Below the pieces are notes generated by a model. The model made no database searches. It was not told the origin of the DNA and was given only the letters and a program-made list of their open reading frames with translations. The position numbers were made by a program, and so were the translations under genes. A DNA stretch of 64,000 bases. Origin: Caulobacterales bacterium. Its GTDB lineage: Bacteria; Pseudomonadota; Alphaproteobacteria; Caulobacterales; Caulobacteraceae. Shown here piece by piece: positions 1 to 9,606 of the stretch (the first letter of the stretch is position 1; the number at the start of each line of letters is the position of its first letter). Where the stretch lies: the NCBI GenBank assembly GCA_017302105.1, contig JAFLCS010000001.1, positions 248,001-312,000 on the forward strand, in the 5' to 3' direction.

Positions 1-1
1 C

Positions 2-1309
2 AATCCCGGCTCGACCTCGCGACTGAAGACGGTCGATCAACTGCGGATCGAACGCGACTGGGCAATCCCGGCCCAGCTTCGCTCACTGGCCGAATTGCGC
101 GGTCGGGTCATCCGCTTCGCCGAAGAAAGCCCCGAGAATGCGCGCATGACGCGCGACGCCCTGCGCTCCATTGAGAACAGCCTTAAACGCTACACCGGTA
201 TGCATCAGGCCCTGGCCGATCAGCACTTCTACAATCGACTGGTCGATGCAGAGACGCAGTTGCGGACCGCCTCGATGTCGGCTGACGGCGATGCGGTTGA
301 CGCCTGGTCCGAGATTGAGTCGGCGCATGAGCACTACGTCCGGCTGATGCCGCGCTACACCTGGCTGGAAAGCGATGCCGGATCACGCTCGGTGCTCTTT
401 TCCTACGCCCGCAGCATCGTTCGCGCCGCCTATGAGCGTGAGCGGCCAGAGGGCCAGCGACTGGCCGGCTTCTCGGACGCCGCCCTCGGCAATATGGGCC
501 GCAGCCTGGCCCAGGCGCGCAACATCGATACGCCGCTGGAGAGCCTGTATCTGCAGTTCTGGTTGTCCAAGACCCGCGAGAACCTGGGAACCGACGATGC
601 CGACGTTCAGCAAATGCTGGGTCGAGACAGCCCCGAGGCCCTGGGGGCGCGCCTGATCGAGGGCACGACCCTGGCCGACCCCACTGTTCGGACCGCCCTG
701 TTCGAAGGCGGACGCGCCGCCGTCGAGGCCTCCGACGATCCGCTGATCCAGTTTGTTCTGCGCACAGACGCCGCCGCTCGCGCCGTGCGCAGCGACTGGC
801 GAGCCCTGGTCAGCGCCCCCATTGATCGAGCTGGAGAACGCATCGCGGCCCACCGGTTCGCCCGCGCGCGTGGCGATGACACCTATCCCGACGCCACCTT
901 CTCGCTACGGCTGTCCTACGGACGGGTCGCCGGCTGGAATAACGGTACGCGCGACGTGCCCTCGACCACAACGGTCGCGGGGCTGTGGGACCGCGCCACC
1001 GGCGCCGCACCGTTCAACCTGTCGCCGGGCCTCGAAGCCGCACGCGATCGCTTGCCGGAAGACGCCGTCTATACGGTCGCCTCAACCAACGACATCGTCG
1101 GCGGCAACTCCGGCTCGCCGCTTCTGAATGCGCGCGGTGAGGTCATCGGCGCGGTCTTCGACGGCAATCTGGAGTCGTTGGGTGGTGCCTATGGTTATGA
1201 CGGCTCGCGCAATCGTGCGGTAACCGTAACCGCCGAGATGATCACCCTGGCCCTGCGCGAGATCTACGACATGGGCGCCCTGGCCGATGAGCTTGAGGGC
1301 GGTCGCTAG
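2..1309 (+). CDS. S46 family serine dipeptidyl-peptidase, C-terminal part (5' end outside window)
   Basis: The reading frame is open from the left edge, so the gene starts upstream; about 435 residues of a protein that is usually near 700 are present. The first codons read NPGSTSR, matching the G-N-P-G motif of the S46 (DPP7/DPP11) family. Near the end a GGNSGSP box (around 1100-1120) carries the expected nucleophile serine of the chymotrypsin fold, followed by GEVIGAVFDGN. S46 enzymes are secreted or periplasmic and release dipeptides from peptide N-termini; the signal peptide would lie outside the window. The stop codon shares a CTAG tetranucleotide with the stop of the convergent gene on the minus strand. 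Family assignment is firm, specificity is not visible. Confidence 0.9.
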   Translation, partial: NPGSTSRLKTVDQLRIERDWAIPAQLRSLAELRGRVIRFAEESPENARMTRDALRSIENSLKRYTGMHQALADQHFYNRLVDAETQLRTASMSADGDAVDAWSEIESAHEHYVRLMPRYTWLESDAGSRSVLFSYARSIVRAAYERERPEGQRLAGFSDAALGNMGRSLAQARNIDTPLESLYLQFWLSKTRENLGTDDADVQQMLGRDSPEALGARLIEGTTLADPTVRTALFEGGRAAVEASDDPLIQFVLRTDAAARAVRSDWRALVSAPIDRAGERIAAHRFARARGDDTYPDATFSLRLSYGRVAGWNNGTRDVPSTTTVAGLWDRATGAAPFNLSPGLEAARDRLPEDAVYTVASTNDIVGGNSGSPLLNARGEVIGAVFDGNLESLGGAYGYDGSRNRAVTVTAEMITLALREIYDMGALADELEGGR

Positions 1310-2181
1310 AGCTTCTCTTCCCGGACCCCCAGGGCGTCGGCCAGGCGGGTCTTGGCCGAGCCGGGCCGTAGTGGCTTCTGCTGGTCTGGATGGGGGGCCC
1401 AGCCGGACAGGGTGACGATCTCGAAGGTCGCCGGGATGCGTCCGTCGGCGTCGGCGTAGCGTTCGCCATAGAGCTGAACCATTCGCGCCACGACCGCGCG
1501 GGTCAACGGTCGGGTCCGCTCGGCGAACAGAGCCGTCTCGCCCATTGCCCTCAGATCGCCGATCAGGTCGAACGGGTTGGCATAGGTCACGGTCAGTCGG
1601 TCAATGTCGGTGACGGGCAGGGCAAATCCGGCCCGCTGCAAGAGGCCGGCTCCATCAAAGGCATCGGCAAACGGCGAAACCCGCGCTGCCGCGCCGCCGC
1701 TCAGCTCCAGCTCGGCCTGCCCCAGCGCCCAGCGCAGCTCTTGCAAGCTCGAGCCGCCGAACAGGGAACCGATGAACAGGCCGTCAGGCCGCAGCGCCCG
1801 CCGGATCTGGGCCAGGGCACCAGGCAGGTCGTTGGTCCAATGTAGCGACAGGATGCTGACAACTAGGTCGCTGCTTTCGGCCTCAAGAGCGGGAATTTCG
1901 GTGGTTTGAAGGGCATTCAGTCCCGATCCGGCCTGGTCGATCCGGCGCACGACCTGAACTCGCTCTGACAATCCCTCCACCGCCAGCGCCTGTTCGAACA
2001 CCCGGTCGCGGGCCGACAGATCGACTCCGGCGGTAAACTCCCGCACGATACCGGTCAGGGTTGCGGCCATATCTTCGGCCACCCGGCGGCGCAGAAAATC
2101 GGCCCTGTGCCCGGCTCTCAGGGCGCGATCCAGATGCAGGCGGCGCAGCGGCCAGTCAAACAGGCGCGGAGGGGCAATCAT
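1306..2181 (-). CDS. BioC/NDUFAF5-like SAM-binding protein (methyltransferase fold)
   Basis: About 291 residues from the ATG at 2181. The stretch LSLHWTNDLPGAL (about residues 112-123), followed by RPDGLFIGSLFGG, is the hallmark of the BioC/NDUFAF5 branch of class I methyltransferases, and mitochondrial NDUFAF5 acts in complex I assembly. Oddly, the place of motif I (about residues 52-58, GVDLSARD) lacks the usual glycine-rich GxGxG, so catalysis or SAM binding may be altered. The start lies back to back with comF: the two ATG codons overlap on opposite strands, so promoters must sit inside the neighbouring genes or starts may be further downstream. Role as methyltransferase versus assembly factor is inference. 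Confidence 0.8.
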   Translation of the reverse strand: MIAPPRLFDWPLRRLHLDRALRAGHRADFLRRRVAEDMAATLTGIVREFTAGVDLSARDRVFEQALAVEGLSERVQVVRRIDQAGSGLNALQTTEIPALEAESSDLVVSILSLHWTNDLPGALAQIRRALRPDGLFIGSLFGGSSLQELRWALGQAELELSGGAAARVSPFADAFDGAGLLQRAGFALPVTDIDRLTVTYANPFDLIGDLRAMGETALFAERTRPLTRAVVARMVQLYGERYADADGRIPATFEIVTLSGWAPHPDQQKPLRPGSAKTRLADALGVREEKL

Positions 2182-2959
2182 GGTCGGCATAGATGGCGCT
2201 TTGTTCGACCGATTGAAACCCGGGCCGCGAACCCAGGCCTTGGTGCGGGGATTTCTCGACATCCTGATGCCGCCGGTCAGCCTCGACGGAGGCGAGCGTC
2301 CGCTCGCCTCGGGCCTGTCGGATCAGGCCTGGTCGCGGATCCGGTTCCTGGAAGACCCGGTTTGCGACGGCTGCGGCCTGGCCTTTGAGCATCAGCCTGG
2401 CCGACTGGGGCTGGATCGCTGCCCGGCCTGTCTCGCCCAACCCCACGTATTCCAACGAGCTCGGGCGGCCTGCGTCTATGACGAGGGTTCGCGCGATCTC
2501 ATCCTGGCTTTCAAGCACGCCGACCGCCTGGAGCACGCGCCCCTGTTCACACGCTGGCTCAGCCGGGCCGCCGCCCCGTTGATCGAAGAGGCGGATGCCA
2601 TCGTGCCGGTGCCCCTTCACTGGACCCGCCTGCTTCGACGGCGCGCCAACCAGGCCGCAGAAATCGCGCGTCCACTCGCGCGTCTGGGCGGCCGCGCCTA
2701 TCTGGCCGATGCCCTGATTCGAGCCCGCGCTACCCCGACCCAGGGCGGCAAGTCCGCGCGTGGTCGTCGCCTGAACGTCAAGGGCGTGTTTGCGGTGCCC
2801 ACCAAACGGGCCCTTCAGATTCGGGGGCGGCGCATCCTTCTGGTTGATGATGTGCTGACCACAGGCGCGACGGCAGACGCCTGCGCCCGTGTCCTGTTGG
2901 ACGCAGGCGCGCGCGCCGTGGATGTCGCGGTCATTGCGCGGGTGCGTTCGCGGCCATGA
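2180..2959 (+). CDS. comF: ComF family phosphoribosyltransferase-like protein
   Basis: A 259-residue protein with a zinc-ribbon pair (C62/C65 and C81/C84) followed by a PRPP-binding loop, RILLVDDVLTTGAT, at about residues 218-231. This is the standard layout of ComF/GntX proteins, which are tied to DNA uptake in competent bacteria but are widespread and of uncertain biochemical activity elsewhere. It is divergent from the NDUFAF5-like gene, with overlapping ATGs, and is followed 40 bp later by grxC. A start further downstream cannot be excluded because no clear ribosome-binding site precedes the ATG. Confidence 0.9.
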   Translation: MVGIDGALFDRLKPGPRTQALVRGFLDILMPPVSLDGGERPLASGLSDQAWSRIRFLEDPVCDGCGLAFEHQPGRLGLDRCPACLAQPHVFQRARAACVYDEGSRDLILAFKHADRLEHAPLFTRWLSRAAAPLIEEADAIVPVPLHWTRLLRRRANQAAEIARPLARLGGRAYLADALIRARATPTQGGKSARGRRLNVKGVFAVPTKRALQIRGRRILLVDDVLTTGATADACARVLLDAGARAVDVAVIARVRSRP

Positions 2960-2999
2960 CGATCTATCGTGAACCGGATCACTCTGCCGGGAGCCCGAC

Positions 3000-3257
3000 T
3001 TGCCCAAGGTCGTTATCTACACCAAGCCCTTCTGCCCCTACTGCGCGCGGGCCGAGAACCTGCTGAAGAACAAGGGCGTTGCCTTCGAGGAGATCGTCGC
3101 TTCGATGGATCCTGAAAGGCGCGAGGAGATGCGACAGCGCTCGGGGCGGATGACCTATCCCCAGATCTTCGTCGGCGAGCACCATGTCGGTGGCTTCGAC
3201 GATCTGGCCGCACTGGAGCGCGACGGCAAGCTGGACGCCCTGCTGGCCGCCGAATGA
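3000..3257 (+). CDS. grxC: Glutaredoxin 3 (GrxC type)
   Basis: 85 residues, the usual length of class I glutaredoxins. The dithiol active site is CPYC at residues 12-15 (KPFCPYC), with the cis-Pro motif TYPQIF and the GGFDDL glutathione-binding turn. It would reduce protein disulfides and mixed disulfides with glutathione in the cytoplasm. The start is TTG, preceded by GGGAG, because the family N-terminus (PKVVIYT) begins right there. It overlaps the following amidohydrolase by 4 nt, so the two are translationally coupled. Confidence 0.95.
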   Translation: MPKVVIYTKPFCPYCARAENLLKNKGVAFEEIVASMDPERREEMRQRSGRMTYPQIFVGEHHVGGFDDLAALERDGKLDALLAAE

Positions 3258-4099
3258 CCAACTTACGCGTTGCCCTGATCCAGACGCGGACCCCCGCCAC
3301 GCCTCTGGCCGCGCAGACGCACCTGCAGCCGCTGATGGCTGAAGCGGTCGCGGGGGGGGCCGAGCTGATCCTGACGCCGGAAGCCTCGAACTTCATGGAA
3401 AGGCGATCTGATCGAAAGACTGCCATCCTGGCCGGGGCCGACAAGGACATCGTGATCCAGGGCGTGCGCACTGCCGCCCGCGAAAGCGGCGTCTGGATTC
3501 TGCTCGGCTCGGCCATGGTGCGTTCGGGCGACCCCGATGATGGACGTGCCGCCAACCGATCAATCTTGATCAACAAGCAAGGTTCGGTTGAATCCACCTA
3601 TGACAAGCTGCACGTCTTCGACGTCGATCTGCCGAACGGAGAACGCTATCGCGAATCGGCGGGCGTTCGGCCCGGCGACCGGGCCGTGGTCGCAGAGACG
3701 CCCTGGGGCGGGCTGGGCCTGACGGTCTGTTACGATCTGCGCTTTCCGCAGTTGTTTCGGGCCCTGGCCCAGGCGGGAGCCGACTTCATCGCCGTGCCCG
3801 CCGCCTTCACCCGTCCAACGGGTGAGGCCCATTGGGAAACCTTGCTGCGCGCCCGGGCCATCGAAACCGGCTGTTTCGTCCTGGCCCCCGCCCAGGGCGG
3901 ATCGCACGAAGACGGCCGCACCACCTGGGGGCGGTCGATGGTCGTGGACCCCTGGGGTGCGGTCGTTGCGGCATTTGACCACGATCAGCCCGGCGTCCTG
4001 TTCGCCGACCTCGATCTGACGGCCGTGACACGGGCGCGGACGGCCATTCCATCGCTTCGACACGACAGGGACTTTGCTGGTCCGGAGCCGTTCCGATGA
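3254..4099 (+). CDS. Nitrilase-superfamily amidohydrolase (Nit1/omega-amidase type)
   Basis: 281 residues with the complete Glu-Lys-Cys catalytic triad of the carbon-nitrogen hydrolase family: E43 (LTPEAS), K118 (YDKLHVFD) and C159 (TVCYDLRFP). The YDKLHLFD-like context is typical of the Nit branch, members of which hydrolyse deaminated glutathione or omega-amides; this would fit the adjacent glutaredoxin gene. Start ATG overlaps the grxC stop, and the stop overlaps the next gene by 4 nt, giving a compact grxC-nit-DUF1178 operon. Exact substrate is inferred only. Confidence 0.9.
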   Translation: MTNLRVALIQTRTPATPLAAQTHLQPLMAEAVAGGAELILTPEASNFMERRSDRKTAILAGADKDIVIQGVRTAARESGVWILLGSAMVRSGDPDDGRAANRSILINKQGSVESTYDKLHVFDVDLPNGERYRESAGVRPGDRAVVAETPWGGLGLTVCYDLRFPQLFRALAQAGADFIAVPAAFTRPTGEAHWETLLRARAIETGCFVLAPAQGGSHEDGRTTWGRSMVVDPWGAVVAAFDHDQPGVLFADLDLTAVTRARTAIPSLRHDRDFAGPEPFR

Positions 4100-4524
4100 T
4101 CCGTTACGCGCTCCAATGCGACCGTGAGCACCCGTTCGAGGCCTGGTTCGGCTCGTCGGACGACTATGACGCCCAGGCCGCCGCCGGACGGGTCGAGTGC
4201 CCGTTCTGCGCCTCGCGGCAGGTAGCCAAGCAGATCATGGCCCCGGCGGTACGGACCTCGGACTGTCGACCCGAAGACGCCGCAAGCCAGGACATGATGA
4301 TGGACGCAGCAGCTGCCATACGGCGCAGGATTGAGACCGAGTTCGACTATGTCGGCGACGCCTTCGCCCGGGAGGCCCGCGCCATCCATGAAGGCGACAG
4401 TGAGAAGCGCTCGATCTATGGCGAGGCCTCCGCGTCTGAGGTCAAGGCGCTGGAGGCCGACGGGGTGCCGTGCGCGCCCTTGCCGGCGGCCCTGTCGCCC
4501 AAGCCCAAGACCGGGATTCACTGA
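4096..4524 (+). CDS. DUF1178 family protein
   Basis: 142 residues. The N-terminus MIRYALQCDREHPFEAWF and the CPFC pair (C35, C38; with C8 a possible further ligand) identify the alphaproteobacterial DUF1178 family, a small, probably zinc-binding protein of unknown function that is commonly found downstream of a nitrilase-family gene, as here. It is the third gene of the grxC operon. The C-terminal half is acidic and helical. I cannot assign a reaction. Confidence 0.88.
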   Translation: MIRYALQCDREHPFEAWFGSSDDYDAQAAAGRVECPFCASRQVAKQIMAPAVRTSDCRPEDAASQDMMMDAAAAIRRRIETEFDYVGDAFAREARAIHEGDSEKRSIYGEASASEVKALEADGVPCAPLPAALSPKPKTGIH

Positions 4525-4585
4525 CGCGCTTGCTTCGATGGGCCTGGGCTGCCTCAATGGCGGCTCGGATCTTGGGAGGATCGCG

Positions 4586-6358
4586 ATGCTTCGACGCAGT
4601 TTTCTGGCCGCCCTGCCGCTGGGTGTGATGGGGGCGGGCGGGGTCATGGCCCAGCAGTATCCGAATGTCGGCATGGGCGACCGCATCACCGGCGAGCGGT
4701 TCGCCGGGCGCTCGACCGTCTGGGGATCGCAGGGGGCGGCGGCCACGGCCCATCCCATCGCCACCCTGATCGGCATCGACACCTTGCGGCGCGGCGGTTC
4801 GGCCATCGATGCGGCCATCGCCATCAATGCGGCCCTGGGCTTTCTGGAGCCGGTCGCCAACGGCATCGGCGGCGACGCCTTTTGCCTGTTGTGGGATCCG
4901 GCCGAGCGCCGGGTCGTCGGCATGAACGGATCGGGCAATTCGCCCATGGGGCTGTCGCTGGAGACGGCGCGCAGCCGGGCGGTGGACGGCTATCTGCCGC
5001 GCTATGGGGCGGTGACGGTCAATGTGCCCGGCACGGTCGACGCCTGGTGGAGCGCCCATCAACGCTACGGCAAACTGCCCTGGGCCGACGTTCTGATGCC
5101 GGTGGCTGAGCTATGCGAGCGCGGGGCGGCGATACCCCAGCTGATCGCCTATTACCTCGAACGGAATATGGCCAATTTTCAGCGTCCTAATGCGGGCGTG
5201 GAAGAAATTGACAATGCGCTGTCAGTCTATGCACCGGGCGGGCGCACGCCACGCGAGGGCGAGATGTTCCGCAACCCGGACCTGGGCCGGACCTATCGCT
5301 GGATCGCCGAGGGTGGGCGCGACGCCTATTATGACGGCCCGATCGCCGAGCACATCGAAGCCTATTTCCGGCGCATCGGCGGCTGGATGACCCGGGCCGA
5401 TCTGGCGGCGCATCAGAGCGAATGGGTGACGCCCCTGATGAGCCCCTACCGGGGCGTCGATGTCTATCAGCTGGGTCCGAACACTCAGGGCCTGTCGACG
5501 CTGCAGCTTCTGAACATCGCCGAACAGTTCGACCTGGGCGCCATGGGCTTCCAGAGCGCTGCCTCGATCCACCATCAGGTCGAGGCCAAGCGGCTGGCCT
5601 TTGAAGACCGCGCCCGCTGGTTCTCGGACCCGCGCTTCACCGACATTCCGGTCGACTGGCTGCTGTCCAAGGACTATGCGGCCCAGCGCGCCGCCCTGAT
5701 CCGTCCCGACCGGGTGATGGACCGCGTCTTCCCCGGCGATGCGCCGACGCAAGGCGACACCACCTATTTCTCGGTCGCCGACGCCGACGGCATGATGGTC
5801 AGCTGGATCCAGTCCAACTATCGCGGCATGGGCTCGGGCCTGGTGCCGGACGGGCCGGACGGCTCGACGCTGGGCTTCATGTTCCAGGACCGGGGCGAGC
5901 TGTTCAATCTGAACGACGGCCATCCCAACCTCTACCAGCCCGGCAAGCGGCCGTTTCACACCATCATTCCCGGCTTCGCCTGCCAGGACGGCGAACCGTG
6001 GATGGCCTTCGGCGTCATGGGCGGCGGGATGCAGCCGCAGGGCCAGGCCCAGATCATCATCAATATGGTCGACTACGGCCTGGGGCCGCAGGAGGCGGGC
6101 GATGCGCCGCGCTGGCAGCACTATGGGTCGTCCGAGCCGACCGGCCAGCCGGCCGAAGGGGTCGGAGTGCTGCATCTGGAATCCGGCGTCCCGGCCGAAA
6201 GCCGCGCCGGGCTGGAAGCGAAGGGCTGGACGCTCGGCCCGCCCGACGGCGGTTTCGGCGGCTATCAGAACGTCATGCGCCAGGTGAACCCCGACGGCGG
6301 CTGGACCTATGGCGCGGCCACCGAGATGCGCAAGGACGGCCTGGCCCTGGCCTGGTAA
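4586..6358 (+). CDS. ggt: Gamma-glutamyltransferase family protein
   Basis: 590 residues. The ATG at 4586 is preceded by GGGAGGA; an in-frame extension upstream is ignored because it would overlap the DUF1178 gene. The N-terminus (MLRRSFLAALPLGVMGAGGVMAQ) is a Sec-type signal peptide, so the enzyme is periplasmic. The family landmarks are GGSAIDAAIA, GIGGDAF and the autoprocessing site GDTTYFS, where T392 would become the catalytic N-terminal threonine of the small subunit, then GFMFQDRGELF. It would cleave or transfer the gamma-glutamyl group of glutathione and related compounds. Acylase-type relatives share this architecture, so the substrate is not certain. Confidence 0.88.
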   Translation: MLRRSFLAALPLGVMGAGGVMAQQYPNVGMGDRITGERFAGRSTVWGSQGAAATAHPIATLIGIDTLRRGGSAIDAAIAINAALGFLEPVANGIGGDAFCLLWDPAERRVVGMNGSGNSPMGLSLETARSRAVDGYLPRYGAVTVNVPGTVDAWWSAHQRYGKLPWADVLMPVAELCERGAAIPQLIAYYLERNMANFQRPNAGVEEIDNALSVYAPGGRTPREGEMFRNPDLGRTYRWIAEGGRDAYYDGPIAEHIEAYFRRIGGWMTRADLAAHQSEWVTPLMSPYRGVDVYQLGPNTQGLSTLQLLNIAEQFDLGAMGFQSAASIHHQVEAKRLAFEDRARWFSDPRFTDIPVDWLLSKDYAAQRAALIRPDRVMDRVFPGDAPTQGDTTYFSVADADGMMVSWIQSNYRGMGSGLVPDGPDGSTLGFMFQDRGELFNLNDGHPNLYQPGKRPFHTIIPGFACQDGEPWMAFGVMGGGMQPQGQAQIIINMVDYGLGPQEAGDAPRWQHYGSSEPTGQPAEGVGVLHLESGVPAESRAGLEAKGWTLGPPDGGFGGYQNVMRQVNPDGGWTYGAATEMRKDGLALAW

Positions 6359-6442
6359 TCAACCTGCCACGCCCGGCGCTGATTGGCCCTTGCCTGACGG
6401 TGCGTCACCCGATCAGGGTTCGTTCGCAATCAGGACGGACCC

Positions 6443-7300
6443 ATGATCAAGCCGAACGTCCAGGACCTTACCCAGCCCGCCGCCGACGGCTGGCCACTGT
6501 CGATGCGGCTGATCTCGGCGCCGGAGCCTGTCGTCGCGGTGCTGATGTCCTCGGCGACGGGCTTCCCCAAGGGCTTTTATGATCGCTTCGCGCGCCACCT
6601 CGCCGGGCGCGGGGCCGCCGTCCTCATCTATGATTATCGCGGCATCGCCGGTTCGCGACCGGACGACCTGGCGGCCATGCGGATGGACTATACCGACTGG
6701 GGCCGGCTCGATATGCCGGCGGCGCTGGACGCCTTGACCGCCGCTGCGCCGGACCTGCCGGTCACCCATGTCGGTCACAGCGTCGGCGGCCATTTTCTCG
6801 GCTTCATGCCCAATCAGGACCGCATCAGCCGCCATGCCTTCATCGCGGTCGGGAGCGGCTATTGGGGCCTGCACCGTCCGCCTGACAACTGGCTGGAGCT
6901 GTTCTTCTGGCAGGTTCTGGGGCCCTTCAGCCTGGCTCGGCACGGCTATGTGAAGAGCGGGCGGCTGTGGTCCGGCACCGACCTGCCGCGCGGCGTGTTC
7001 GAAACCTGGAAGCGGTGGTGCCTGAAGCCGGACTATTTTCGCGGCGAGCTTGGGTCGACCCTGAAACCCAACCACTTTGACGCCGTGACCGCGCCGATCC
7101 GCTCGTGGATCTTCTCGGACGATCCGGTCGCCAATCAACGGACCGGCCCGGAGCTGTTGCGGATCTATCCGAAGGCTCCCAGCGAAATCGTCCTGCGTGA
7201 TCCGGGCGACTACGGCGTGATGCGCATCGGCCATGACGGTGCCTTTCGCCGGGGCCTGGAGCCACTCTGGGACGAGGTTTTTGACTGGATCACCCAGTGA
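6443..7300 (+). CDS. Alpha/beta hydrolase (predicted, COG4757-like)
   Basis: 285 residues. The nucleophile elbow is GHSVGG with S113; the strand before it and the oxyanion region (SSATGFPKGFYDRFA) fit the alpha/beta-hydrolase fold, and a late GHDGAF (around residue 263) can supply the catalytic histidine. No signal peptide, so it is probably cytoplasmic. The ordering resembles the uncharacterised serine hydrolases grouped as predicted alpha/beta hydrolases. An 84-bp gap separates it from ggt. The substrate cannot be deduced. Confidence 0.8.
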   Translation: MIKPNVQDLTQPAADGWPLSMRLISAPEPVVAVLMSSATGFPKGFYDRFARHLAGRGAAVLIYDYRGIAGSRPDDLAAMRMDYTDWGRLDMPAALDALTAAAPDLPVTHVGHSVGGHFLGFMPNQDRISRHAFIAVGSGYWGLHRPPDNWLELFFWQVLGPFSLARHGYVKSGRLWSGTDLPRGVFETWKRWCLKPDYFRGELGSTLKPNHFDAVTAPIRSWIFSDDPVANQRTGPELLRIYPKAPSEIVLRDPGDYGVMRIGHDGAFRRGLEPLWDEVFDWITQ

Positions 7301-7396
7301 TCCGGCGGCAGGTTGGCGTGAAAACTGGGCGCTTGAAGCGGATGACAGACACGCCGGACACGCCTAAACGGATGGTGAGGCTCATTGGGGGATGAG

Positions 7397-8035
7397 ATGT
7401 CGCGCGTCTATCGGGCCGTCTTCGCCGTTATCGGCTGGGCCACGCTGGGGCTTCAGTTCTATCTGCACTGGAGCGGGCGCGGCGAGTTGAGCGCCGCCGA
7501 GGCGACGGCCCGCTATTTCAGCTATTTTACCGTCCTGACTAATCTGATGGCGTCCGCGATCCTGACATTGCCAGTGGTGGTAGGCGGCGGTGGCCTGGGG
7601 CGCTGGGCAGCGTCCAACCCGGCGCGGACAGCGGTGACCAGTTACCTGCTGGTGGTTGGGCTGGCCTACCATTTCCTGCTCGCCGCGAGCTGGAACCCGC
7701 AGGGGCTGCTCTATCCGGTCAATATGGTCCTGCATTACGTGATGCCGGCCGCCCTGCTGATGGACTGGCTGATCTTCACACCACGCGGGCGATTGAGCTG
7801 GGGCGATCCGTTTCGCTGGCTGGCCTTCCCGCTCCTGTTCGGAGCCTGGACCGTGTTCCACGGCCTGACGTCCGGCTGGTGGCCCTATGGCTTCATCAAT
7901 GTTGATCAACGCGGCTGGACCGCCGCCCTGACGACCTTTGGCGGACTGCTCGTCGCCTTTGCGGCGATCGGGTTGGTTCTGGTCGCGATCGATCACCTGC
8001 TGCGCCGTGGTGACAGAGGCCGCCCATCGGCCTAA
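7397..8035 (+). CDS. Pr6Pr family membrane protein
   Basis: 212 residues with about six hydrophobic segments. The pattern [12 protein letters not shown] near the N-terminus, then [21 protein letters not shown] and WPYGFIN, matches the Pr6Pr/FAR-17a-AIG1-like six-TM family, of unknown function (relatives include eukaryotic AIG1/ADTRP proteins, which hydrolyse fatty-acid esters of hydroxy fatty acids). I chose the ATG at 7397 with GGGGGA upstream; a TTG 12 bp earlier is the alternative. It sits 8 bp before ubiD and is likely co-transcribed. Confidence 0.8.
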   Translation: MSRVYRAVFAVIGWATLGLQFYLHWSGRGELSAAEATARYFSYFTVLTNLMASAILTLPVVVGGGGLGRWAASNPARTAVTSYLLVVGLAYHFLLAASWNPQGLLYPVNMVLHYVMPAALLMDWLIFTPRGRLSWGDPFRWLAFPLLFGAWTVFHGLTSGWWPYGFINVDQRGWTAALTTFGGLLVAFAAIGLVLVAIDHLLRRGDRGRPSA

Positions 8036-8043
8036 GCGGAAGC

Positions 8044-9573
8044 ATGGCCTACAAGTCCCTGCGCGATTTCATACGTCTTCTCGAAGCCGAGGGCGAGCTG
8101 GTGCGGATCTCCGAGCCGGTCGCGACCCATCTGGAGATGACCGAGATCCAGACCCGCCTTCTTCGCAACGGCGGCCCGGCGGTGATCTTCGAACAGCCGG
8201 TCATGCCCGACGGCTCGATCAGCCCGGTTCCCTGTTTGGCCAATCTGTTCGGCACGGTGAAGCGGGTGGCCATGGGGGTGACCCTGGGCAAGAGGGCCCG
8301 CACCACCGCCGCAGAACTGCGCGAGGTCGGGCATCTGTTGGCGGCCCTGCGCAACCCCACCCCGCCGCGCGACATGGCGGGGGCGGTTGAGATGCTGCCG
8401 ATGGTTTCCACCGCCATGACCATGCGCCCCAAGGTGCAAAAATCCGCTCCGGTGCATGAGGTGGTGCTGAAGGGCGAGGACATCGACCTGACCCGGCTGC
8501 CGATCCAGGGCTGCTGGCCGGGCGAGCCGGCGCCGCTGATCACCTGGGGCCTGGTCGTGACCAAGGGCCCGTCGGACGCCCGCGAGGATGACTTCAACCT
8601 GGGCATCTACCGGATGCAGGTGCTGGGCAAGAACAAGGCGATCATGCGCTGGCTGGCCCACCGCGGCGGCGCCCAGCACTATGCCCGGCACCGCAAGGTC
8701 AAGCCAAAAGAGCCCCTGCCCGCCGCCATCGTTCTGGGGGCCGATCCGGGCACCATCCTGGCCGCCGTGACGCCGGTGCCCGACACCCTGTCGGAATATC
8801 AGTTCGCGGGCCTGCTGCGCGGGGCCAAGGCCGAGCTGGTCACTTGCAAGACTGTGCCCCTGATGGTCCCGGCCCAGGCCGAGATCGTCATCGAGGGCCA
8901 TGTCCTCTTGGACGAGCACGCGCCCGAAGGCCCCTACGGCGACCACACCGGCTATTACAACTCGGTCGAGACCTTCCCGGTGTTCGTGGCCACCGCCATC
9001 ACCATGCGCAAGGACCCGATCTATCTGACCACCTTCACCGGCCGTCCGCCGGACGAACCCAGCGTGCTGGGCGAGGCCTTCAACGAGGTCTTCATCCCGC
9101 TGCTCCAGCAACAGTTTCCCGAGATCACCGACTTCTGGCTGCCACCCGAGGGCTGTAGCTATCGGATCGCCGTGGTCTCGATGAAGAAGGCCTACCCCGG
9201 CCACGCCAAGCGGGTGATGCTGGGCGTCTGGAGCTATCTCAGACAGTTCATGTACACCAAGTGGGTCATCGTCGTGGACGACACCGTAAACGCCCGCGAC
9301 TGGAAGGATGTGATGTGGGCCATCTCCACCAAGATGGACCCGGCCCGCGACATCACCGTGATCGAGAACACCCCGATCGACTATCTGGATTTCGCCAGCC
9401 CCGAGAGTGGCCTCGGCTCCAAGATCGGCCTGGACGCCACCGACAAATGGCCCCCCGAAACCAAGCGCGAATGGGGCGAGGAAATCCGCATGGACGAGGC
9501 GGTCGTCGAGCGCGTCTCGCAGATGTGGGACCGGCTCGGCCTGCCAGGTGACGGATCGCCGATCTGGAAATAG
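8044..9573 (+). CDS. ubiD: UbiD family decarboxylase (3-polyprenyl-4-hydroxybenzoate decarboxylase)
   Basis: 509 residues, full length for Ubi[23 protein letters not shown] is the conserved N-terminus; the prFMN/metal-binding core is seen as [18 protein letters not shown] and [11 protein letters not shown], with the acid/base region around [22 protein letters not shown]. It removes the carboxyl group from the ubiquinone precursor and needs prenylated FMN made by UbiX, which is not in the window. RBS GGAAGC lies shortly before the ATG. Confidence 0.93.
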   Translation: MAYKSLRDFIRLLEAEGELVRISEPVATHLEMTEIQTRLLRNGGPAVIFEQPVMPDGSISPVPCLANLFGTVKRVAMGVTLGKRARTTAAELREVGHLLAALRNPTPPRDMAGAVEMLPMVSTAMTMRPKVQKSAPVHEVVLKGEDIDLTRLPIQGCWPGEPAPLITWGLVVTKGPSDAREDDFNLGIYRMQVLGKNKAIMRWLAHRGGAQHYARHRKVKPKEPLPAAIVLGADPGTILAAVTPVPDTLSEYQFAGLLRGAKAELVTCKTVPLMVPAQAEIVIEGHVLLDEHAPEGPYGDHTGYYNSVETFPVFVATAITMRKDPIYLTTFTGRPPDEPSVLGEAFNEVFIPLLQQQFPEITDFWLPPEGCSYRIAVVSMKKAYPGHAKRVMLGVWSYLRQFMYTKWVIVVDDTVNARDWKDVMWAISTKMDPARDITVIENTPIDYLDFASPESGLGSKIGLDATDKWPPETKREWGEEIRMDEAVVERVSQMWDRLGLPGDGSPIWK

Positions 9574-9606
9574 GGTCCTGACCTGATCCGCTCGGGGAGG
9601 GCCGGT

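Noticed and set aside
4331..4585. 85-codon in-frame extension upstream of the gamma-glutamyltransferase start
   Set aside because: It overlaps DUF1178 and there is a clear Shine-Dalgarno and signal peptide at the ATG at 4586.
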